Assembly: GCA_021399435.1 (NCBI GenBank)
Contig: JAJTUP010000041.1
Location: 248,001 to 312,000, forward strand
Direction: 5' to 3'
Source of the DNA: Diaporthe sp. PMI_573
Taxonomy: Eukaryota > Ascomycota > Sordariomycetes > Diaporthales > Diaporthaceae
DNA: 64,000 nucleotides
Shown: positions 23,509-35,570 of the stretch, one piece after another
How the letters are laid out: each line of letters opens with the position of its first letter
Numbering within the stretch: position 1 is the stretch's first letter
Position numbers and translations under genes: made by a program
Notes under the pieces: generated by a model
The model's input: only the letters and a program-made list of their open reading frames with translations
Databases searched by the model: none
Told to the model about the DNA's origin: nothing

Positions 23509-25282
23509 CTGATCTGATTTGGCGGTGGGGGGCTGCCGGGGCGGAGAGTGTGTTTTTGTTTTACTTTGTACTTCGGACTTCAGACTTCAAACCTCGTACT
23601 ACGTACTGTTCGCAGAAGACCTAGCGTGTCTGACATCAGGAGGTTGATTTTGATGGGGCCCGGTGGCGCTTGGTTCATTGTCGGGAAGTCTCGTGGCTGG
23701 TTGTGACGTGAGCCTGCATGGGACTCGTTCTAGAATATGCGAGCTTTGACACCCCCCCTGGTTTATAGTGTGTTTGTCGACATGATAGTGTTTCTCGCCC
23801 TGTTCTGAGCTTTTGCTCTTTGTGGGCTAAACCTTAATATTATCACGCTGGATTCATCCCATGTCCTGATTCTCCAACGCTCCCCAGGGCTCCAGTCGCG
23901 CTGTTATCGCTCTGGTACCCTTGCATAGTGCCCTGTCACCCGGCCCACCCAATGGGAAAGGCGTCGCCGCATGATGAGTAGTAGCGAATGCATGACTTGG
24001 AATACGTCGATGAAGGCTAGACCTTCAAATGTTGTTATCATCGAGAGGCGGATAATGACCAGAAATCGCGCATTGTGTGTCCGGTATATGCCGTAGGTTA
24101 AATGATGCGTGAAGCAATTTGTATCCTATCCAGTAGGAAGCCTGCCGTACTGACAACGTGGTTATGTGCTGATATCATTGGCAACTGCATATAGCAGTGT
24201 AAGGGCGCCGGCTGAATGGTGTCCCCCGGCCTAGCCCGGAAACCTTCATGGCCTTAAGCTCTGTTCGCGGGGTTCGCAGGTTAACTTTATACTAATAGGA
24301 TTTAATATTTGTGGCCCACTATGTTCTGGTAGTATTGCAAACCCGATTACGAGCGGTCAGCAATGCAAATACTACCCCAGGTAGTTTGGCCAATCTGAAT
24401 ATTCTCGTCTTTGCTCCTCCCTTGTCCCTCTTGTCGTAGAAGTTGCTCTTTTCCCTGTGTGAAAAAGAACAGAAGACTGTATGACTCCGTGTATCCGTCG
24501 AGAAGGAGGCAGAGGACTATTGAAACCACCAAAATTAGTGTAGGCTTTTCTTTTTACATGCTTCGTCGAACCCAAGCCATACTACTCACCACTCCACCCG
24601 AGAGCGAGAAGTGGATGTAGGCCTTTACTGAGCCTTCCTGTGCACAGTTAAGATCGTCCCGGTCTTGCACATTCCGAGACGTGACTTTTTGTGTCCCGCA
24701 CAGATGAGCACCTTAATGGCGGTATCATATGCAAATATGACGGCCGGACGACGTCGTTGTTTTTGACTCGCAAACCGTACATAAGGTTGGGCCCCTGGAT
24801 AAGAGGAATATGAGGTGTGTACGTGTCTTAGATGGCCCGTGAGCGGGTCTGAGTAAGGGCTCATGCAGCTCAGGTGACTGACGTAGCAGGGTCATGAACG
24901 GGCTGTGGCACCCGCCCATGCAGAGTGAGAGCTTAATGTCTTCCGGGACGGTGAGTCAACCTACGCTTGGGAACCACAACATGCGGCTCCTGTCACCTGG
25001 CAGGTCGCTGCCTGCCAAACGGTCCCGAACCCGACCGAAACTTCCACCCCAGATACACTTTCCTCGTCTGCGGGATGCCCACAATGCCAAGTGATCCAAG
25101 ACGGGAGATTTACGATCGAGGCGAGCAAGATCCGGCGGCCATCAAATGAACGCGTATACGTGAAATGGGGTATATAATTGTTTCACTGCTATCTAAGAAC
25201 GAATTTCTATTGGTTGGGTCTCATACATGCTATGTGTTTCCAATCTTCTCGTATGCTCCCCAACAAAAACAAAAAAAGGAAC
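23509..25282. other. Intergenic, nothing recognised
   Basis: A 1.8-kb spacer between the hypothetical gene and the 3' end of the RidA gene. Short frames only. Repeated 'gacttc/acttca' words near 23570-23600 look like simple-sequence drift in a 3' UTR. Confidence 0.4.
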
Positions 25283-25699
25283 CTAGGTTGTCTTTGGCCT
25301 CCTGTTCCAAGCCTCTACCTCCAGCTCGATCCTCATCTCCGGAAATGCTAGCCTGGGGACAGCCACCGCAGTCCAGATTGGCCGATGTCCCGGTATCCGC
25401 TTCCTGAGCTTCGCAGAGACGTAATTGTATGAATGGTCCATTCCGACATGGTACGAACGGACAGAATAGACGTCCTCCCAGCCCCGGAGTCCAGCTGCCT
25501 GCAGGACGCGGTCGACGTTGTCAAAGGCAAGGTTGACTTGGCCGCGGATGTCGTAGGGGTCGACCTCGCCGCCGATGGTCCACCCGCCCTGCCCGGAGCA
25601 TTTAACAGTGTCGCCTAGGACGACGGCCTGGGAGAAATGGCAGATGTCGCTAAGCTTTTGTCCTGCCCCTGGGTCGTTGACGTATTGCAGGGAGGACAT
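25283..25699 (-). CDS. RidA/YjgF/UK114-family protein
   Basis: Intronless 138-aa protein with the chorismate-mutase-like RidA fold. It shows HFSQAVVLGDTVKCSGQGGW (N-terminal beta strands), QVNLAFDNVDRVLQAAGL (the conserved Q-x-x-x-x-x-x-N helix motif), SVRSYHVGMDHSYNYV, and the C-terminal RPIWTAVAVPRLAFPEMRIELEVEAW. The usual catalytic Arg of imine-hydrolysing RidA (R-x-A in xPRxA) reads WTAVAVPRLAFP here. It therefore resembles the fungal Rid subgroup and may not be a canonical 2-iminopropanoate deaminase. Family members remove reactive enamines/imines, and some act in natural-product pathways. It is isolated between gene-poor regions, so no operon-like context helps. Confidence 0.88.
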   Translation of the reverse strand: MSSLQYVNDPGAGQKLSDICHFSQAVVLGDTVKCSGQGGWTIGGEVDPYDIRGQVNLAFDNVDRVLQAAGLRGWEDVYSVRSYHVGMDHSYNYVSAKLRKRIPGHRPIWTAVAVPRLAFPEMRIELEVEAWNRRPKTT

Positions 25700-27700
25700 G
25701 TTTGAGTTGAGAGTGACTCAAGGACGCGAGCAAGTTCGTGGGCTCGTGAGGGATGCGGCTGGATTGGAAAATGCACCAAGGCGTGCTGCCTCAGCGCAGG
25801 AACGTTATTGCGGTCGATGAAAGAGGGTGTGATTTAAGTAAAGGCAGAACGAGTAGTCGACCGTGTAAAAGTTTGAAGGTGAGCATGTCGAGGATTATCA
25901 TCCATGTTGATGATGAGACTCTGCAGGACTTTATATCTGTGCCTGGTCTGATGTGACCCACTTACGTATGAGCAGATCCGTAGACGATGTCCAAAATTGA
26001 AGGGTCACTAGTGGCCACAGACACCGTCACAGACACTATCTCTCGCTTCAGGTTGACACCGACTTGCGATAAGCTGCGGTCAGACTCTCGGAGCCCTATA
26101 AGCCAGCGACGCACGACATTACCTGTGGAGAAAGATGATCTCCATATGGGGAGAAGCACGAAAGTGTGTCCCATTGTACAGGAAACCGCCGGGCGCCACG
26201 AAATTATACTTTACAGCACTCGAGTCGTACTGACTCGTCTTGACGAGAACAGGGAAACGGAAACTATAACACCAACAATGATAGCTGCAGTGGTTAACTG
26301 AGCGGTATGTTCCATCCCTCAGCTTCCGTATTTTAACCCTGTCCATGAGGCCATCTTATCTTCGGTCAGCTGTTCGCACCGTCTCACAGAAGCCGTCTAA
26401 AATCAAGCTCCTCTACTCAACTTCATCGGTCTTTTTTTCCCTCAGTCACAGCCCTTGTACATTGGCATTTCCTTGAGCCACATGTGCACTTCTTCCTGTC
26501 AGAAAGTTCCCCGCCGTAATATAAAAACAGCTGCTCTACAGCCTGGATGAGGCGCTTGGTGCGTATATAGATGCCCCTCGTGTCATCACAGCGCAGGAAC
26601 CGTGCCCCGTTGGCGTCGGTTCATGCGTCTACTCAGAACTGACCGTGCTGCAGATGCTTGAACAAGAGGTTTTAGTCCGGCTCCTGAGCCGGGGTAAGCT
26701 GGTCATATGGGTGTACCACGTCGCTGTATGACCTAGCACCATTCTCTTGGGAACGAACTCCTTCGTGAGCACGCCTATCTCCATTTCCTTGGTCTCTCAG
26801 ACGTCCGTGCTGGTATGCAGCTCCCTTTCAGCATGGAATACCCTGGCGTCGCAGAGGAGATCTGCATCGGTCTGGAGAAGACAGTTGCCCTCTGTTGCCC
26901 ACAGAGATTGCCAAGAGATCCATTAACCCTCAATCCAGCGTTGCAATACATTGAAGTGTGGCTACATTCGTTGGTAAACCTTATCTTGTTCCCATCACCG
27001 CTTTAGGCGACTCATTGTCTCGGATGTTTTGGTCCGGTGTTCTCGAGGAACTGGTGTTTGAAGTAAAATGTGGATCGCTATGCACTTGAGCACAGCTGAT
27101 CCATACCTTGACCGCTTTGTGCCCAGGTGGACATCCCTGGATTTGCTAATGAGGCGGTTCCAGCTCTTCGAACACGGTGACTTATTTCCGTACCATCATC
27201 TTTTTCATATGTATTGACGTATTTCGAACATCACATTCAAAATTATATAGACAATTCAAATTGTGATGTCGTGTTCAGGGAGGTTTGAACTTGACTCTCG
27301 TATCTGGCCTGACTCTCCATCGGGAAGTGAGCAGCACGAGAGGCACTGTCAGCTTTGTTCTTCAGGTACTATTTGAGTTTTTAGTTTATTTGATACAATG
27401 CAAGTACTTGTAGTCTATACAAAAAGTACAAGAACTGGACATCTACAATTGTCTTCATTGAACACAAGGACGCTAAAATACAAAGACAACCTTGTTGTGG
27501 CAAACAAAGATCACTTTTATTATTTCTTGCCACTAGATAAGCAATTAGGTCAGGGAAATAATGTTCATGCAGCACTATAAAGTCTTGCTCGGAGTTCTCA
27601 GATTGACACTATCATTTGGCATCCATCAACATCCACTTCAGTAACACTCAACCATTTTTGAATCCTCAACTAGTAGCATTTGGCACTACCCAGCCGAAAC
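25700..27700. other. Gene-poor, AT-richer segment
   Basis: Two kilobases without a supportable gene. The first few hundred bases should carry the RidA promoter (read on the minus strand) and the last few hundred the promoter of the small gene at 27701. AT-rich stretches near 27190-27260 and 27370-27560 were read on both strands without finding motifs. Confidence 0.45.
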
Positions 27701-28009
27701 ATGGCCCAGAACACTCAGAAGATTGACTCTCTGACCAATCAGGCCATCGCCGGCGAAGTCTCGCCATCTTCTTCGGAAGTTGTTGAGATGGTCGCGAAGT
27801 GCCAAATGGAAACGAGCCACCAGATCGAGCAGCTGGAGGCGGAGGCCGCCAAAGCCAAGACAGTGCCAGAAAAGATGAGCTGGAACCTTCGAGTGAAGGC
27901 GCTCAAGATTCTCATGTCTCGACTTGAAGGCGTTTGTGGGATGACCACTACTATGCCAACTGATGAGGATGTCGAGTGGGCCAAGAAGCTCTTCGGCCTG
28001 GAACAGTAA
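27701..28009 (+). CDS. Small helical hypothetical protein
   Basis: A 102-aa frame starting at the ATG in GAAACATGGCC. The sequence is charged and helix-prone: a Glu/Ala/Lys-rich central segment (IEQLEAEAAKAK, then RVKALKILMSRLEG), no signal peptide and no Cys pattern. A coiled-coil or helical-bundle fold is plausible. I do not recognise the family. Support is the clean start context, the balanced composition compared with the AT-rich surroundings, and the stop right after a compact domain. It is not obviously tied to neighbours. Confidence 0.5.
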   Translation: MAQNTQKIDSLTNQAIAGEVSPSSSEVVEMVAKCQMETSHQIEQLEAEAAKAKTVPEKMSWNLRVKALKILMSRLEGVCGMTTTMPTDEDVEWAKKLFGLEQ

Positions 28010-29146
28010 ATGTTAGATCTGAGATTCCGCTCTCTCATGATAAGTCGGTGGTCAGATTTAGTTCTGTGGTAGGTTTTCCCTAGTCCCTAGTCCCAATACA
28101 TTTTCACTCTATTCCCCTCTTCTCACTCGTGTGATTCATTGTTCTAGACCATGAAAGCGCCGTGGTATATCCTGTGCTTGATATCTATTGCTTGCCAATA
28201 CCGGTCTGTCTTTTCTCATGTATATTGTGGTGTCTGCCAAAAATGAGGAAATTGTTATCCATTTTACCTGATAGGCCTTACATTGCTCTTCCACAGCGGC
28301 TCAAACTGTTTGAGCCAAATCCACCGTTTTGGTCAATGACTGATAACTCGCAAGGAAGCCCTGGCTTGGGACATATTGCCGAGCACTCAGAAAGCCCATG
28401 CATAAGCTGCGGAGCAAGGAAGGGCCAATAGACTGTAGTCGTTAAAGGTGGTCTCCTCAGCGCTGAGGCATTATCGGTTGTTTTGGCTGTCGTCACGGGG
28501 AGTTGAGGACCTATGATAGCCGCCTACCTACCTAGGTATGTGAGTGAGCTGACACCCGGACATCCGAACTAGCCGTCAATATCCAGGTGGGGACGCAAGC
28601 CTCGAGCCGAGAAGGTGCTCCATCGAAGGGAACCATGGCCTTGGTAAAGCAAGGGGCGATACAGACGTATAGAAGATGTGCCTGCACAGAACCAACGGAG
28701 GAGGGGGGCGTACCTGGAGGCTGCACAGCTCAAGCCAAGCTCTGCGCTGGCGTTGCTTCTTGTGATTACCCCGCGTCCTAGAGGACATCTTTGGGGTGCC
28801 ATGGGTGGTACAGAGCCCGTATGCAGTCAGCATTCCGCGCTCCAATACAGCATGGTCCCACGCCCGGGCAGACGCAATGGGAATGATCATCTCTGAAGAC
28901 CTCATTGCTGTATTGTGAGGTATCATTTGGGTTTAGTCAGGGTGCAGCCAACCGTGCTTACACAGCATTGGTGCGATACGAACAATGGATATCCATAACA
29001 TTACTGCATACTGTCACCGGGATTGACATTGTATAAGAAGGGGCGGGGACGCAGTGAGAATCTTGGGTTGATCTCTTGCATGTGCTGATTCACTATCGTG
29101 ATTCCAGACGCTGCGGAGAAAGACTGATACGTTTCTTACACTGAAG
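28010..29146. other. Intergenic upstream of P450 number 1
   Basis: A 1.1-kb spacer. A short TGTATAAGAAG element at about 29030 lies some 115 bp before the P450 ATG and could be a TATA-like promoter element. Nothing else was recognised. Confidence 0.35.
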
Positions 29147-30909
29147 ATGGCGGAAACAGATACAATCACCTTTACATTTACTGTGTGGGTGAACATTCTC
29201 GCAGCGGCCCTCCTAATTTATTACCTCGTCTCGACAATATATTCCTGGCGCCGGCTTCGGAATGTCCCCGGGCCTTTCATGGCCGGCGTCACGTCATTGT
29301 GGGAGATGTCAATTACCGCTACTGGCCAAGAACCATGGGTCTACAACGATCTGGCAAAGAAGCACGGCCATCTCATTAGAATTAGCCCCAACACGATTCT
29401 TACAGACGACCCGGATGTTATGCGCAGAATATCGGGTGTCCGGAATTCATATGACAAAGATGCGTTTTACACTGGCTCATTCAAGCATCCGGACCACGAC
29501 ACGATGTTCTCCACGATAGACACGCCAGCTCACGATGCAATCAAGGCCAAGCTAGCAGGTGCATACGGCGGCCGCGAGACATTAGCCATGGAGCCGATAG
29601 TGGACGGTCTGATCGAGGCACTAACCCAGCATATTCGGGACGAGGTTTCTTTGGGTCTGGGCGCGCAAGGCGTCGTTGACTTCGTTACCGTCGCCAACTC
29701 TTTCACTATGGACGTGATCACTCGTGTTTCGTTCGGAGAAGAGTTGGGATTTTTGAGGACCCACTCTGACGTCTATGGTGTCATGGCTGCGGTTCGAGAC
29801 TCGATGAAGACATACACCATTCCGATGGCCATCCCCTGGCTACGGTCCATAACAACCTCGCGATTTTTCCTCAGCCGACTTGGCCCAAAGCCCACGGACA
29901 AAGCGGGACCCGGCCTAATCATGAGGTGAGATTCGGGCTCATCTCGCACGACCCTGGTGGTGGCAGTTAACATTGACGCGTATTGTGCGAAAGAACCCTG
30001 GGAGAAACAATCAAAAAGCGATACGAGCCCGGCGCCCCTGAGGAGAGGGACTTGCTAGTAAGTAAGCCCTGACTTGTCCCGTAGAAAAGCGGCTTCTGAT
30101 TGTCTAGGGCGCCTTCATAAGAAGTGGACTCTCACCGGGCGAATGCATGAGCGAGGCCTTGTTCTCCATGGTGGCTGGATCCGACACAACAGCCTCTGCC
30201 ATACGTGCCACAATACTGTATCTCATAACAAACCCGCGCGTGTACCAGAATTTTAAACAGGTGGTCAGAGAAGCCGTCCAGGATGGACGCGTATCGAGCC
30301 CGATTAAGCAAGAAGAGGCCAAACAGATCCCCTACCTCCAGGTTCGTGATCCAAAATGCACCTACCCTCCCCGTAGGCAGGAAGACCACCAGCTCATCTC
30401 TGCTAGGCCGTGATATATGAGGGCCTGCGCATGCGGCCACCTGTACCGATCAAGTTCCCCAAGGTTGTCCCCCCTCAAGGTGATGAGATCGACGGGAAGT
30501 TCATCCCTGGCGGCACCGCTATCGGGTGGAACTTGATTCCCATGATGCGTTCAACTCGCCACTGGGGCCAGGACGCCGAGGTCTTCCGGCCCGAGCGCTT
30601 TACGGAGGCGGGCGAGGATACGCGCCTGTCTATGGAGCGGCTGGTCGAGCTGGTCTTTGGCCATGGCCGGTTTTCTTGTGCTGGAAAGCCCCTGGCGTTC
30701 ATGGAGCTGAACAAGGTCTACTTTGAGGTGAGTGCTCTCGGTCTTACATCAGCGCGAGGGCTGCGTGGCGCTAAACACGTGTTGGTCAGCTTTTCCGACA
30801 CTTTGACTTCCAGGTTGTCAACCCGTCGAAGCCGTGGAACTCCGGGCTTTGGAGTATTTGGATGGATGGCAACTTTCTCGTACAGGTCACCGAGGCTGCT
30901 GTAGTTTGA
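29147..30909 (+). CDS. Cytochrome P450 monooxygenase number 1 (ER-anchored, pisatin-demethylase-like)
   Basis: Predicted 505-aa haem-thiolate monooxygenase in five exons (29147-29925, 29994-30057, 30108-30341, 30407-30727, 30790-30909), all junctions in phase. Residues about 8-30 form the N-terminal membrane anchor, followed by the VPGPF hinge. The I-helix oxygen-activation motif is AGSDTTA, the K-helix ExxR is EGLR, the meander is FRPERF and the haem loop is FGHGRFSCAGK, with the axial thiolate at Cys450. The last exon ends shortly after WSIWMDGNF. It would hydroxylate or otherwise oxidise a hydrophobic substrate using a P450 reductase. Sequence style suits the fungal pisatin demethylase-like class common in clusters, but it lies far from both PKS genes. 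The next gene downstream is the bicupin. Confidence 0.9.
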
Positions 30910-32289
30910 GAGAACGGCTTGGTTGGGTGGTTAGCACTGTGTTCGCTCCAGGCCCGTGACTGGCCTGTGTAATTCGGCGAGCTCCAGGAATTGCCGAGTC
31001 AGCCAAGGTGGCATGGGGCCGGGTGTAGAGTCTCTGTTGAGTGGGTGGTATTGATGGATGCTACTGCGTTCTCATTCGGCATAGAAATGCTCGTGAGGGT
31101 GGCGGCGTGATTTTGACCAGTCGGTCATCTTCTGCTCTTTTGTTCCTTTTGTTAGTCACTGACGGGATATCATACATACGCACTTGTAGAGCTTGGATGC
31201 TGAGAATAATGACGACGGATTGGTGAATCAGCCAGGCTTGCTCAACGTGCTCCGATCGTAAGTGTCAAACGTATTCATTCGTCTTGCAGCGGCGGCTTGA
31301 CAGAGAACACAATTGCTCGCCTCGAAGGGATCTCGGTTCGATATCGTTCGCCGAGGGTTTTATTGTGTCAGACAGCATCCTCAGTGACCGGAACAAGCCG
31401 ACCAGGAAATGTGCAATACAGACTGTGTGGAGAACAGGGACCCCGCTGCTAACTAGCCGGTTCCGCAGCTTGCGCGTATCTGAACTTCGGCAGATTCCAG
31501 AAGACAAACTTCCCAGCCAAGAGCCGCTGTTCATGTGCAGGGTCAGGCAAGCATAACTCCTTGACTCTTCTTGGGACAACGAACCAAGAACGAAAGACTG
31601 CGATGCAGTATACAGTGTCTGCTTTGCTGGGGCTTATGTACTCGGAAACCATGTGATCCTTTTGACTACTTCAAGTTCGGAAGGATCATCAGAGCTGTTC
31701 AGCCCCATCAATGTGCACATGATCTGCAGTTGAGTTTCTGTGTGGTCTCCAAAAAGTCTTGCCTTATGTTTCCATGAACCACCTAGGGTATATTTTTAAG
31801 CTTCTTTTAGTGACGGAAACGATAAGAATTGGATTTCGATGCGAGTAACTTGGAACCGTTGACTTTGAGTTCATTGAAACGAAACGCCAGGGGAAAACAA
31901 TCCATGTGACCTTACGCAGGCATAAAGGCTGGCGGCAGGGATCAAGCACCGTCCCAACCGGGTTGGGGCAGGTCATCGGAGATGAGTATATGCAATCCAA
32001 GGCCCATTCCGGCTTGTGAATCCACTCAGATACCCCAGTGCATGCAACCTTTAGTAGATCTTGTGGTTCTCGAATATCCATAGTCCGGAAAAGCCGGCGG
32101 CGACGACATATGGGATGGAATTTCCGACAGCACTGCTTCTGCGCTGCATTTCTGGTAGGTTAAGAATGATGAGATCCTCAATATCTCATAGATAGGGCCA
32201 TCAGTACTGGCGTTCATTCTTTGTAACGTCCAAACTGCCATTACACCATCTCTGGTGAATCCACTCGTTTTCTCCATCACCCAGTCATC
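30910..32289. other. Intergenic, nothing recognised
   Basis: A 1.4-kb spacer between P450 number 1 and the bicupin gene. Frames are short and motif-free on both strands. It should hold the bicupin promoter. Confidence 0.4.
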
Positions 32290-33531
32290 ATGCAGCTCTC
32301 CGCTCTCAGCACCCTCCTCGGGCTATCTGCCTCGGCCGTTGCCACGATACCTTACCCACCCGGCCGTACACCTCTTCGCCGCCAGGCTTCGGCCGATACT
32401 ACTTCGTCCCTCTGGGTATCCGAGGTGCCATCTTCACCTCGCCCCTATGGGGTCCGCCACTATGGCATCCCCGGGGTCGTCGTCGGCGCGCAGACGTATC
32501 GCTTCCCAGTGACAGGACCCAGCTCCGACTACGCATTCACCCTAATCTCAACTGGGGCCCCGGCATCAGGCTCCCTCGGTGTCCTGCCCCACGCCCATCT
32601 AAGCCACTACGAGAACTTCTTCTGTCTCAAGGGGCGCTTCCAGCTCTGGACCGCCTCGGCTGAGACGTACGAGAACGAGGAGGCCCGCCTCTTGACCCCT
32701 GGGGACTACGGCGCCGTTCCACACAACACCACACACACCTTCCAGGTCCTTGACCCAGACACCGATATGGTCGGCGTCATCCAGCCCGGCGGGTTCGAAA
32801 ACCTCTTCTTCGCACTGGCCAACGCGAACTACACCTCCCCCTTGCAGAGCCCATACGACATCAACGACGCGAGCCCCTACAATGCGACCAGCAGCTCGCC
32901 GCCGCCGGAGATCATCGCGGCGCTCGAGTCATTCGATGTCTATGCCCAGCTGAACTTCACACCCTCGCGCGAGCTCGTCAACGGCTCGTACTCGGCCGCC
33001 AAGGGGTCTGGAGACGTGGCTGGCTGGCACGCTGCCGCGGCTGAGTTGGGTGCAGATGAGAAGACCCCGTACTTCGTGGCAAAGGACTTTGGGCCCAAGT
33101 GGCTTAGTGATGAAGCCGGGTTCTACCAGATCGTCCAGCCCCTGGTCACGCCCACGCAGTCGGCTGGCAACTTCACTCTCGCTACTATCACCATGTCACG
33201 GAAGATCTCGAATGAGTCGGCTATGAGCATACCTGGTAACGACACTGCCGCGGCTGCGGGAACCGGTGCAAGCGGAAGCACGGCGTTGACTGGTCACTCG
33301 GCATTTGAAGTGCTCGAGGGCTTGCTGAGCGTCGAGGTCAACGGGGAGACGATCCAGCTTGCGACTGGGGACGTGGTCTTCGTGCCCGCTGGTACTGCGT
33401 TCCAATACTCTAGCGTCGTGCCTTTTACCAAGGTGTACTACATCTCACAGGGCCCCGATGGCTTGGACACGAGACTGATGGCGAATGGAATCAGTGGGTG
33501 GGAGTACCCAGCCTGGCCATCCGATGCTTGA
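32290..33531 (+). CDS. Secreted bicupin, quercetin 2,3-dioxygenase-like
   Basis: Intronless 413-aa protein with an N-terminal signal peptide (residues 1-19, core LSTLLGLSASAVA) and several N-glycosylation sequons. The N-terminal cupin holds HAHLSHYENF, giving His101, His103 and Glu108, with the fourth ligand His149 in NTTHTF. This arrangement and its spacing match the copper site of Aspergillus quercetinase. The C-terminal cupin (about 290-395) keeps the fold strands FEVLEG, GDVVFVPAG and KVYYIS but lacks the His ligands, as in known bicupin quercetinases. The known reaction is cleavage of the flavonol O-heterocycle with O2, releasing CO. This is usually catabolism of plant flavonoids and not biosynthesis. 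Its 3' end faces that of the FAD oxidase, 82 bp away. Substrate assignment is by family only. Confidence 0.88.
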   Translation: MQLSALSTLLGLSASAVATIPYPPGRTPLRRQASADTTSSLWVSEVPSSPRPYGVRHYGIPGVVVGAQTYRFPVTGPSSDYAFTLISTGAPASGSLGVLPHAHLSHYENFFCLKGRFQLWTASAETYENEEARLLTPGDYGAVPHNTTHTFQVLDPDTDMVGVIQPGGFENLFFALANANYTSPLQSPYDINDASPYNATSSSPPPEIIAALESFDVYAQLNFTPSRELVNGSYSAAKGSGDVAGWHAAAAELGADEKTPYFVAKDFGPKWLSDEAGFYQIVQPLVTPTQSAGNFTLATITMSRKISNESAMSIPGNDTAAAAGTGASGSTALTGHSAFEVLEGLLSVEVNGETIQLATGDVVFVPAGTAFQYSSVVPFTKVYYISQGPDGLDTRLMANGISGWEYPAWPSDA

Positions 33532-33613
33532 TAGAGTAATCTGGCCGTGCACCAGCATCATCAGCCGGATTGTACATATGTTCCCAAATATACATTCATC
33601 GCATTCCATCCAA

Positions 33614-35570
33614 TTAATTCTGTTTTGTCTTCTTGCACAACTTGGTCCCATAATCGATGACTTCCCAGTCCTCCGTCCCCGGTGTGGCAATGGCGTAGAA
33701 GACACCGTTCGGGTCCCATTTCTTCCGAATGTCAAGAAGCCGAGGGTAATTGGTCCCGTAGAAGTCGTTCTGCCAGTCTGGTGAGTTCGAGTCACCCTAT
33801 ATGCGTGGCATGTCATTGTGTCAGCCCTGTATCCGGCAAAGCAGAAGTCGAAGATTGCATCGGCATGCGTTTCAAACTCACCTCATTCACATACCCGAAC
33901 CCGGCCGGGCCAGCTTCCTTCATCTTCTGATTGATGTCAACAGTCAACGTCCTTTGCGCCGCCGCCTTCTGCTCCCACGAAGCAGTGCCTGAAACAGACA
34001 TGGCGGCGATGACATGGACACTTGCATCGCGGAACCTTGGGTTCAGCGAGTTGTTCGCGTTCGGCATCCCATACGCCGGATTCCACATATGTCCGATAGC
34101 ATTTGCCCCCTTACTTTGAAGGTTCTTGAATGAATTGATGATGTTCGTGTTGTTTTGTGCGATATCGCGGTGTGCGAAAACCCAGCCACCAGTTAGCGCT
34201 GAGATGCCCGCGCCTTCGGGCTCGAAGAGGTCATTGTAAAGCGCGAGGAATGTTTGGTATTGCCTGGTAGTGGTGCTGAACCTGATCCCGATGCCGTCCA
34301 GATCACGAAGCACGGGGGCAATGATGGTGTCAAGCTGTGCAATGGTCTGGTTGATGGCCACGAAGGGCTGGACGTGAAGGCCGAAAGGACCAGCCTCAAA
34401 GTACACATACAGTCCGTTGTCGACGAAATGATTCGCGTAGCTGTGAAAGATTGTGATAGCCTCCCACATCAGGGTCTGGTTGCTTGTGTGGCTGCGATTT
34501 ATATCGAGCCTGGCGCCGGCGGAAGGGACGTCGACGAATGTTTGGAACGTCACCGAGAGGATGACACCAAAAGCTGAGGGGCCTCCGCCCCTGAGCGCCC
34601 AGAAAAGATCTGAATTCGTATCCGCGTTTGCGGTCACTATGTCGCCCGCGGCTGTCACGACTTCGAGCTCGAGCACTGTGTCTGCAGCCATCCCTTTTAC
34701 AGTGGTCAAGGGACCATGGCCGCCACCCTGCACGAAGCCACCGGCTGTTCCAACGGTCTAGATGTTGTTAGCGGCAAAGCAAGGTCAACAATAGTCGCCG
34801 AGTCTGAACATACCGCGCATTCCCCAACTACGACTGTCACCGGAGGGTTCTGAGCATTGCCCAACTTGAGCAGTTCAAGCCCTTGTATTCCGGCCCCGAC
34901 AGTGACTGCTGATCCATGGTAGTCTCCAGGCCCCTCATAGGCCTTTGTGAAGGTTGCATTCTTAAAGCCGTGAGTATTAATGACCAGTGCCCCCCACCCA
35001 GTGCTGCGACCCAGGAAGTCGTGGCCGGTGTTGCGAATGATGAGCCGCAAATCGTGCGTTCGGGCAAAGTCAACGCTAGCTTTCACGTGTTCATAGCTCT
35101 TCGCAGAGACAACGTAGACTCCATAATATCCAAGTGTACAAGGCGCGTTGCGGTCTGTCGTAGGTCGGCAGGTCTCGTTGGTATAGTAGGTCCACAATGC
35201 TGCCGCCGGTTGATCGGTTCTGCGTTGCTATCAGTATGCGGTGGAGACCTTATAGATATTTCTTTTGAGATTGAACTCACGCCCACTGTGCACTGTTGAA
35301 GTTCGCTCTGACATTCGAGCATGCAGCCTCATTGTATGTAGTGATGTTCCCGAGTGGGCCCTGCAAAGTGTTGTGACAGACTGCCCCCGGAGGAACGTGG
35401 ACGGCAAGGTTGCCTTGCAGGGTTGTGTTGAAAGCAGACCATTCTTCGGCTTTAGGCCAGCATTCATTGCCGGCATAGCACTTGCAATCGTAAGAGCGGC
35501 CGTTCCAGGTGGTAGGCACGAGAGCAGTCGCGATCCCACTGAGCAGGATTGCGGCCAATATTGGCAGCAT
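33614..35570 (-). CDS. Secreted FAD-linked oxidase, BBE family
   Basis: Predicted 584-aa extracellular flavoprotein in four exons (35570-35281, 35219-34814, 34757-33882, 33796-33614), all phase-consistent. The start at MLPILAA gives a signal peptide (about 1-17); a Met nine codons upstream is an alternative. A Cys-rich N-terminal segment (CKCYAGNECWP) precedes the PCMH FAD domain. His163 in RNTGHDFLG and Cys231 in GECATVG are the expected bicovalent FAD anchors. Next come FVQGGGHGPL and DLFWALRGGG. The C-terminal BBE domain ends with NYPRLLDIRKKWDPNGVFYA. Relatives oxidise sugars, alkaloids or polyketide alcohols. Unlike the oxidase at the window start, this one has a secretion signal and longer N-terminal region, so they are not recent duplicates. 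It may be an extracellular carbohydrate or phenolic oxidase paired with the bicupin. Confidence 0.9.
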
